From Poriferisodalis sp965208925 (GTDB lineage Bacteria; Actinomycetota; Acidimicrobiia; Acidimicrobiales; Poriferisodalaceae): 64,000 nucleotides of DNA. The stretch is from assembly GCF_965208925.1 (NCBI RefSeq), contig NZ_OZ242364.1, forward strand, positions 1,488,001-1,552,000, written 5' to 3'. Positions 58,529-64,000 of the stretch are shown piece after piece (position 1 is the stretch's first letter; each line of letters opens with the position of its first letter). The notes under the pieces are model-generated. The model saw nothing but the letters and a program-made list of their open reading frames with translations, was not told the origin of the DNA and searched no databases. A program made the translations under genes and the position numbers.

Positions 58529-60961
58529 GTGGCAGACGAGCCATTCCGGCTGGATGAGACAGCGCCCACCGAGGGCGGCCCGTTCGGCGAGCCGGTGCCC
58601 CGGCGCGAAGACGGCCGGCTGTTGCGAGGGCGCGGCCGCTACATCGCCAACGTCCGCTACGACGGGCAGCTCGCGGTGGCATTCGTGCGCAGTCCCGTGG
58701 CGCATGCTCGGATCGTTTCGATCGATGTCTCGGCTGCTCGGCAGGCTCCCGGTGTGGTTGACGTCGCGGCCGGCGCCGACCCGGACTTCGCCGGCTTGGC
58801 ACTCGTCGCCGAGTCGGCGCTGCCGACCCATGTGAACACTCCTCAGCCCGTGCTCGCGACCGACAAGGTGCGCTACCAGGGCGAGGCTGTTGCGGCGGTG
58901 GTGGCCGCCACTGCTGCAGCGGCCGCCGATGCCGCCGAGCTCGTGGAGGTGGCCTACGACGAGCTCCGGGTGCACGTCGACGCCGTGGCTGCTGCCGCGG
59001 ATCCTTCCGAACCAGTACATGACATCGCACCCGACAACCTCATCGTCACCCGCACCTTCGATGCCGGTGACGCGGACACAGCGCTCGCCGGCTCGCATCT
59101 GGTGGTCGAGCGCCGCTACCGCACCAACCGGCACGGGGCCACGCCCATGGAGGGCCGTGGTGCTGTGGCGATCTGGAATCGCGAGGGCACCAAGCTGACG
59201 CTGCACGCCACGTCCCAGGTGCCGTACCTGCACCGCAACGGTCTGGCGAAGGTGCTCGGCTTGGCTGACAGCGCCGTACGCATGGTGGTCGGCGACGTCG
59301 GCGGCGGGTTCGGCGTCAAGGGAGCGCTGTATCCCGAAGATGTCGTGGTGAGCCAGCTCGCCCGGCGGCTCGGCCGCCCTGTCGGGTGGGTGGAAACCCG
59401 CTCTGAGCACATGGCCACCGCGCTTCACGCCCGCGACCATCACTACACGGTGCGGGCTGGATTCGAGGCCGACGGAACCCTGGTCGCGATCGATGCGGTG
59501 CTGCATGCCAACGTGGGCGCCTACAGCTCGCCGCCGTGGACGGCTGGCATCGAGCCGCTCATGGCTGGGGGCCTGCTGACCGGCCCCTACAAGCTCTTCC
59601 ACTACCGCTGCGAGGTGCTGGGCGTGGCCACCAACACCACGCCGACCGGGCCGTACCGGGGCGTGGCCCGGCCGGCGACCGTGTTCGTGATGGAGCGCCT
59701 GCTCGACGACGCGGCCGCCGAGCTCGGCATGGACCCCGTCGACATCCGCCGTCGCAACCTGGTTGCACCCGAGGATCTGCCGTACACGGCGCCCACGCGA
59801 CTGGTGCACGATTCACGCACTTACGTGGAGTGCCTGGAACAGGCGGCTGATCTCGTGGATTACGAAGGTTTCCGGAGGGCCCAGCAGGCGGCGCGCAGTG
59901 ATGGTGCCGCAGCATCCGGGCCGGCCCCCAGCACGACCCGCGGCAAGACGGCAGCTACCGGGATCGGCTTCGCCTGTTACAACGAGCTGACCGGGCTGGG
60001 GCAGAAGGCGTCGGCCGGCCCGCGACTGCCGTTCCGCACCGGCCACGAGTCGGCCGAGGTGCGCATCGACCCGTCGGGGACGGTCACTGCCGCCATGGGC
60101 GTCACCTCACAGGGCCAGGGCCTGGAAACGACCATGGCGCAGGTGGTAGCCGCCGAGCTCGGCGTCGGGGTCGAGCAGGTGACGGTAGAGATGGGCGACA
60201 CCGATCGCATCTCGTTCGGGATGGGTGCATTCGCCAGCCGTCAGGGCGTCATCGGCTCGGGGGCAGCAACGCTGGCAGCTCGTGCCGTTCTGACCAAGGC
60301 GTTGGTCATCGCGGCTCACCTGCTCGAGGCCGAGCCCGACTGGCTGAGCATCGACGACGGCTTCATCCACACGCAGGATGCGCCTGCTGTCGGCGTCACC
60401 CTCGGCGAGGTGGCGCACGTGGCCTACTTCGAACCGCACCGGCTCCCGCCTGGCGTCGAGCCTGGCCTGGAGGCCATGCGCTTCTACGACCCGATGACCG
60501 GCACGTTCGCTGCTGGCGCGCAAGCCGCGGTGGTTGCCGTAGACCTCGACACCGGTGAGGTGGACGTGGCGCGCATTGTGTGCGTGGAGGACACCGGCCG
60601 CGTCATCAACCCGATGATCGTGGAGGGCCAGATGCACGGCGCCATAGCGCAGGGCGTGGGCGGCGCGCTCTACGAGCACTTCGTCTATGACGCTGACGGC
60701 CAGCTGCATTCGGGCACCTTCATGGACTACCTGGCCATCACCGCCGACCGGATGCCGTCGATCGAGCTGGGCCACGTGGCCGACCCGGCGCACAACCTGA
60801 ACCAGATCCGCGGCGTGGGCGAGGGCGGCACGCTCGGCCCGTACGCCGCGATCGCGAATGCAGTCTGCGACGCGCTTGCGCCCATGGGCATCACCATCGA
60901 CGAGCTGCCGCTGAATCCCGCCCGCATCCACGCTGCCCTCGTCGCGGGAGCCCGCTGCTAG
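58529..60961 (+). CDS. Xanthine dehydrogenase-family molybdopterin-binding large subunit (orphan)
   Basis: An 810-residue protein like the large subunit of xanthine dehydrogenase/aldehyde oxidase enzymes. FGEPVPRREDGRLLRGRGRYIANV opens the domain; GDVGGGFGVKGALYPEDV, GPYRGVARPATVFVMERLLD, VTSQGQGLETTMAQV and NQIRGVGEGGTLGPY mark the molybdenum-cofactor site, with catalytic Glu in GVGEGG. The CODH-specific AYxCSFR motif is absent. The start is GTG at 58529. The FAD-binding and iron-sulphur subunits are not in the window; it may be an orphan, or its partners lie elsewhere. Confidence 0.91.
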   Translation: MADEPFRLDETAPTEGGPFGEPVPRREDGRLLRGRGRYIANVRYDGQLAVAFVRSPVAHARIVSIDVSAARQAPGVVDVAAGADPDFAGLALVAESALPTHVNTPQPVLATDKVRYQGEAVAAVVAATAAAAADAAELVEVAYDELRVHVDAVAAAADPSEPVHDIAPDNLIVTRTFDAGDADTALAGSHLVVERRYRTNRHGATPMEGRGAVAIWNREGTKLTLHATSQVPYLHRNGLAKVLGLADSAVRMVVGDVGGGFGVKGALYPEDVVVSQLARRLGRPVGWVETRSEHMATALHARDHHYTVRAGFEADGTLVAIDAVLHANVGAYSSPPWTAGIEPLMAGGLLTGPYKLFHYRCEVLGVATNTTPTGPYRGVARPATVFVMERLLDDAAAELGMDPVDIRRRNLVAPEDLPYTAPTRLVHDSRTYVECLEQAADLVDYEGFRRAQQAARSDGAAASGPAPSTTRGKTAATGIGFACYNELTGLGQKASAGPRLPFRTGHESAEVRIDPSGTVTAAMGVTSQGQGLETTMAQVVAAELGVGVEQVTVEMGDTDRISFGMGAFASRQGVIGSGAATLAARAVLTKALVIAAHLLEAEPDWLSIDDGFIHTQDAPAVGVTLGEVAHVAYFEPHRLPPGVEPGLEAMRFYDPMTGTFAAGAQAAVVAVDLDTGEVDVARIVCVEDTGRVINPMIVEGQMHGAIAQGVGGALYEHFVYDADGQLHSGTFMDYLAITADRMPSIELGHVADPAHNLNQIRGVGEGGTLGPYAAIANAVCDALAPMGITIDELPLNPARIHAALVAGARC

Positions 60962-61108
60962 GCCGTATCACTGAGATTCACGCTGACGACCAAGAGCGCT
61001 CATGCAGATACGCGCCGTTATCGCCGGGCACCTCTGCGGCGCATCTACTGTCGCCTCATCCGTCGCTTGACGGGACGCTTCCGCGACGCTCGCCAAAGGA
61101 ACGACGCC

Positions 61109-62377
61109 ATGTCCAGAGTCACGGCCAACCCCTTCCCAGGAAGCCGAGGGCTCGCAGCTCTGGTTGCGGGCGTAGCCATCCTGATGGCGGCGTGCACCGG
61201 TGCCGCGCCGGATGATGCTCCGACGGCCGACGCCGCTGAGGATGCTGCGCCCACAACAGCGCCGATGGCTGGTGCTCCGGCGAACCCGGGCGTCTCCGAC
61301 GATCGTGTCCTGTTCGGGCAGTCGGCGGCCTTCAGCGGCCCGGCGCAGGCACTGGGGCACGCCATGCGCTTGGGCATCGAGGCTGCCTTCCACGAGCAGA
61401 ACCGAGCAGGCGGCGTCCACGGTCGCATGCTGGAGCTGGTCACGTTGGATGACCGGTACGAGCCGGGGTTTGCCTTCGCGAACACGCGTGATCTGATCGC
61501 CAAGGAGCGGGTGTTCGCCCTCATCGGAGAGGTGGGGACGCCGACATCGCGGTCCGCTGTTCCCCTCGCCGAGTCGCGGGCCGTGCCGTTCGTGGCCCCG
61601 TTCACCGGCGCCGGCTTCCTGCGGAATCCCGATCTGAATTCGGTGGTGAACCTGCGAGCCTCGTACGCGCAGGAAACCGAGCACATGGTCGAGCGGCTCA
61701 CCTCCGATCTGGGCGTCACCAGGGTCGCAGTGATGTACCAGAACGACTCGTTCGGCCAATCCGGCCTGAACGGTGTGACCGAGGCGCTCGACAGACGCGG
61801 GCTCGCTCCCGTTGCCACCTGGTACTACGAGCGGAACTCCAGCGCGGTGAAGGCTGCGGTGTTCCACATCGCAGACTCGCAACCCGAGGCGGTCATCTTC
61901 ATCGGCGCCTACCAGCCCGTGGCCAAGGCGATCAAGCTGCTGCGCATGGACGTCGATCCCGTCTTCATGGCGGTCTCCTTCGTGGGGAGCAACGCGCTGG
62001 CAACCGAGCTGGGAGACGATGCCCCCGGCGTGTACGTCACCCAGGTGGTTCCGATTCCGGATGACACCGACACCCCGGTCGTAGCGGAGTACCGGGCCGC
62101 ACTCGGCGAGATCGATCCGGACGCCGCGCCCGGATTCGCCTCGCTGGAGGGGTACCTGGCGGGACGATTGGCCATCGTCGCACTTGACACGTGCGGGGCC
62201 GACCTCACACGCAAGTGCTTCCTGGGCGCATTCACCGAGTTGCAGTCCATCGACCTCTCGGGCGTGAGCCTGCACTACGGGCCGGACGACAACCAGGGCT
62301 CTGACGAGGTGCTCCTCACCGTGATCAACGACGAGGGCAGGTTCGTTCCGGCAGCCAATCTTGGGGACACGCAGTAA
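61109..62377 (+). CDS. Branched-chain amino acid-type ABC substrate-binding lipoprotein
   Basis: A 422-residue lipoprotein of the periplasmic binding protein type 1 family. The signal peptide ends at lipobox LMAACTG, followed by an acidic Ala/Pro/Thr linker. The fold is clear: VLFGQSAAFSGPAQALGHAMRLGIEAAFHEQNRAGGVHGRMLELVTLDD, FALIGEVGTPTSRSAVP and TRVAVMYQNDSFGQSGLNGVTEAL. ATG at 61109 has AAAGGA 8 nt upstream. No permease or ATPase genes are nearby. Its stop overlaps the start of the next gene by one base (TAATG), so it is coupled to a sensor-like protein rather than to a transporter. Confidence 0.9.
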   Translation: MSRVTANPFPGSRGLAALVAGVAILMAACTGAAPDDAPTADAAEDAAPTTAPMAGAPANPGVSDDRVLFGQSAAFSGPAQALGHAMRLGIEAAFHEQNRAGGVHGRMLELVTLDDRYEPGFAFANTRDLIAKERVFALIGEVGTPTSRSAVPLAESRAVPFVAPFTGAGFLRNPDLNSVVNLRASYAQETEHMVERLTSDLGVTRVAVMYQNDSFGQSGLNGVTEALDRRGLAPVATWYYERNSSAVKAAVFHIADSQPEAVIFIGAYQPVAKAIKLLRMDVDPVFMAVSFVGSNALATELGDDAPGVYVTQVVPIPDDTDTPVVAEYRAALGEIDPDAAPGFASLEGYLAGRLAIVALDTCGADLTRKCFLGAFTELQSIDLSGVSLHYGPDDNQGSDEVLLTVINDEGRFVPAANLGDTQ

Positions 62378-64000
62378 TGGGCCGTCTGCGGGTGTCGGCC
62401 AGGCTGGCCACGATCACGCTGGTCGTGCTTGCACTCATCGCTGCGAGCACGGCCGTCGGCTGGGTCGTCGCCGGCGACTCGGCAACCCCGACGGATGACG
62501 AACCCGACATCGGTGCGGTGACGACCGCGTTGGCAGTGGTGCGACAGGTGAAGTCCCTGGCGGACGCTGCATCGGTGAGAACCAACGCGGGCATGACGCC
62601 CGAGACCTTGGCAGAGTCCCGAGCCTCCATGGAGGCTGAGATCGATGCGCTGAATGAGCAGCTTGACGCCCTGCAGGCCGCGGGGTACGAGCAGGCATCG
62701 GCGACGATGCGTGAGCTGACCAATGACCTTGCCCAGACCGCCGCGGAGATCGAACGCCGGCGACTCGCCCTGGCCGAGGTGCTGCGCGAATCCGAACGAC
62801 GCCGGCAAGAGATCATCGCCATGACCAATTGGGAGCTTGTGCCCGCGTCGGTGGCGAGCGAGGACGACGTGTTCGCTGGCTTGATCTCCGATCGCGGCGA
62901 TGCCGTCTCACCCGACGACCTGCTGCGGTACTCGCGCCTCGCGCTCATGACGCAGCAAGTCGACCAGGGCTCGGTCCTGCTCGAGGTTGCGGCGAGGCAG
63001 CCGAACATTGCCTTCATCGCCACGGTCGAAGAGAACATCGACCTCGTGATGTACCAGCTCTCTGACAGCCTCGAGGTATTTGCCGAAGACACCCACCAAG
63101 ATCTGGATCCCACGCTGATCCCGCTCTCGAGGGAACTCGTGGACGGTGCCTACGGCGAAGCGAACATGATCGACATGATGAAGATCCGCCTGGGTCTGGG
63201 CGCGCAGGAGGCGCGCGATATCACCGCAATTGACGGGACTGTGGCGGCGCTGCAGGCGGAGGCTGCGGCGTTCTTGACCCAAGCGGTCGACAGCGTCGGA
63301 TCCGTCGACGGGTACGGCGGGATCGCCGAAGTTCTGAATGCAGCTCTGGCAGTTGACCAGCATGTGGGCTCCGTCGCGGCGGTTGCCACGGCCAGGAGCG
63401 CCCCGACGACGCCGTTGGGAGACTTGCCGGCAACCCGGGACGCTGCCACAGCCGACATCTCCGGCATCCACCAGAACTTGGACATCCTCGATGCCGCGGG
63501 TCACGGTGACGCCGTCGCCCGGATGCGCGCATCGGTCGACCAAACGCAGGCCGACGTCGAGCAGATCCATGACGGCCGCCCGGAGCTCGTAGGGGCACTG
63601 CAGGCCGCCGAAGGTCAACGGGCGCAACTGAGGGCGTTCTTCGACTACCAGCTTCGGCCGGCGGTCGTCTCGAGCCTCGACAACCAGCTGTATTACATGC
63701 TGACCGGAAGGAGTGAGTTCGCCGAGGATGTGCCCGCCGATTCGGATCCGCTATCCCATTCAGAGCTCATGCGGTACCGGCACCTCACGCTCGTCTTCAG
63801 CTCGCTCTTCCGAACCTTCTCAGGATTCATCATCACGTTTGTCATTTCCGAGCCGACGTTGATTGCTGAAGCCGAGGAGAGGTTCACGACGGCGGCCCAC
63901 CGCCTGGAGACGAGCGCCGCGTACTTGGAGCGAGAGGGCGGAAGCGCGGTGCACCCGCAACTGGTTCCGCTGACACGCCAGTTCATCGCCTTGGGCGACG
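62377..64000 (+). CDS. Large membrane-anchored sensor-like protein (N-terminal part; cut by window edge)
   Basis: The gene begins at ATG 62377, overlapping the stop of the binding protein by one base, and is still open at the window end (541 codons seen). Residues 8-31 are hydrophobic (LATITLVVLALIAASTAVGW), then follow several hundred residues of Ala/Leu/Glu-rich helices with coiled-coil character. Stretches such as LRYSRLALMTQQVDQGSVLL and LDNQLYYML show the long helical bundle. A catalytic domain is not yet reached. A helical extracytoplasmic sensor domain next to a periplasmic-type binding protein recalls the TorT-TorS pair, so a histidine kinase or chemoreceptor C-terminus is a reasonable expectation. 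Confidence 0.55.
   Translation, partial: MGRLRVSARLATITLVVLALIAASTAVGWVVAGDSATPTDDEPDIGAVTTALAVVRQVKSLADAASVRTNAGMTPETLAESRASMEAEIDALNEQLDALQAAGYEQASATMRELTNDLAQTAAEIERRRLALAEVLRESERRRQEIIAMTNWELVPASVASEDDVFAGLISDRGDAVSPDDLLRYSRLALMTQQVDQGSVLLEVAARQPNIAFIATVEENIDLVMYQLSDSLEVFAEDTHQDLDPTLIPLSRELVDGAYGEANMIDMMKIRLGLGAQEARDITAIDGTVAALQAEAAAFLTQAVDSVGSVDGYGGIAEVLNAALAVDQHVGSVAAVATARSAPTTPLGDLPATRDAATADISGIHQNLDILDAAGHGDAVARMRASVDQTQADVEQIHDGRPELVGALQAAEGQRAQLRAFFDYQLRPAVVSSLDNQLYYMLTGRSEFAEDVPADSDPLSHSELMRYRHLTLVFSSLFRTFSGFIITFVISEPTLIAEAEERFTTAAHRLETSAAYLEREGGSAVHPQLVPLTRQFIALGD

Noticed and set aside
58466..59809. 447-codon antisense frame opposite the molybdenum hydroxylase subunit
   Set aside because: It has no family resemblance and overlaps a gene with clear molybdopterin-binding motifs.
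58529..60961. Carbon monoxide dehydrogenase large subunit (CoxL form I)
   Set aside because: The AYxCSFR active-site motif is absent; other xanthine-dehydrogenase-family motifs are present.
1..64000. CRISPR arrays, rRNA and tRNA genes
   Set aside because: No regularly spaced repeats and no recognisable RNA-gene sequence were found in the window.

Overview
This is 64 kb of gene-dense, GC-rich DNA with about 62 protein genes and no intergenic stretch over 300 bp. The gene content suggests a high-GC actinobacterium: a DUF222/HNH endonuclease, an IdeR/DtxR regulator with an iron box, luciferase-like F420/FMN monooxygenases, several lipoproteins, many CoA-dependent catabolic enzymes, and frequent GTG or leaderless starts. 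An uncultured Acidimicrobiia-type organism would fit well, but that is inference and no marker gene (rRNA, ribosomal protein) is present. No rRNA, tRNA, CRISPR array, insertion sequence or prophage was recognised.

Layout. 1-1.7 kb: the start of a metallo-beta-lactamase-fold gene, then small toxin-antitoxin genes (a HigBA-like pair, an orphan HicB-like gene and a 52-residue antitoxin-like fragment). 1.8-6.8 kb: a 1661-residue secreted protein built of cadherin-like and PPC-like beta-sandwich repeats. 6.8-8.4 kb: a two-gene ABC-2 exporter. 8.5-9.7 kb: convergent, overlapping nucleotidyltransferase and HEPN-like genes. 9.7-24 kb: hydrolases, a DUF222/HNH endonuclease, SDR and VOC enzymes, a DUF3179 lipoprotein, a FAD aromatic hydroxylase with an FMN reductase, a membrane-protein operon (FxsA, SH3-like, DUF1295) and an ADP-ribosylglycohydrolase. 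24-28 kb: a tight five-gene operon (amidase, cupin-like, ABM monooxygenase, two CoA-transferase subunits). 29-34 kb: a plus-strand catabolic operon (CaiB/BaiF CoA-transferase, acyl-CoA-dehydrogenase-like monooxygenase, lipoprotein, enoyl-CoA hydratase, cupredoxin-like protein). 34-42 kb: LLM oxidoreductase, MFS transporter, YbaY-like lipoprotein, a racemase-like protein, a gamma-butyrobetaine-hydroxylase-like dioxygenase, SDR, VOC and a DAO-type FAD oxidase. 42-44 kb: VapBC with a perfect palindromic operator and two tandem RDD proteins. 44-54 kb: hydrolase, SRPBCC, SnoaL-like, LLM, MttB-family methyltransferase, enoyl-CoA hydratase, Baeyer-Villiger-type monooxygenase and a large membrane protein. 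54-57.5 kb: a second DUF3179 protein, a long inverted repeat, and an iron-storage group (Bfr, Bfd, IdeR-like regulator). 57.7-64 kb: an atypical SDR, an orphan molybdenum hydroxylase large subunit, and a substrate-binding lipoprotein whose stop codon overlaps the start of a large membrane-anchored sensor-like protein that runs off the window.

How it may work together. Much of the region looks like heterotrophic catabolism of amides, carnitine-like or other quaternary amines, ketones and aromatics, mostly through CoA esters. Around it lie stress and defence-type toxin-antitoxin genes and iron homeostasis. The points most worth a second look are the binding-protein/sensor pair at the right edge, the butyrobetaine-dioxygenase operon with a cysteine-less racemase homologue, the amidase/CoA-transferase operon, the convergent NTase-HEPN pair, and four enzymes whose usual catalytic or metal-binding residues appear to be replaced.
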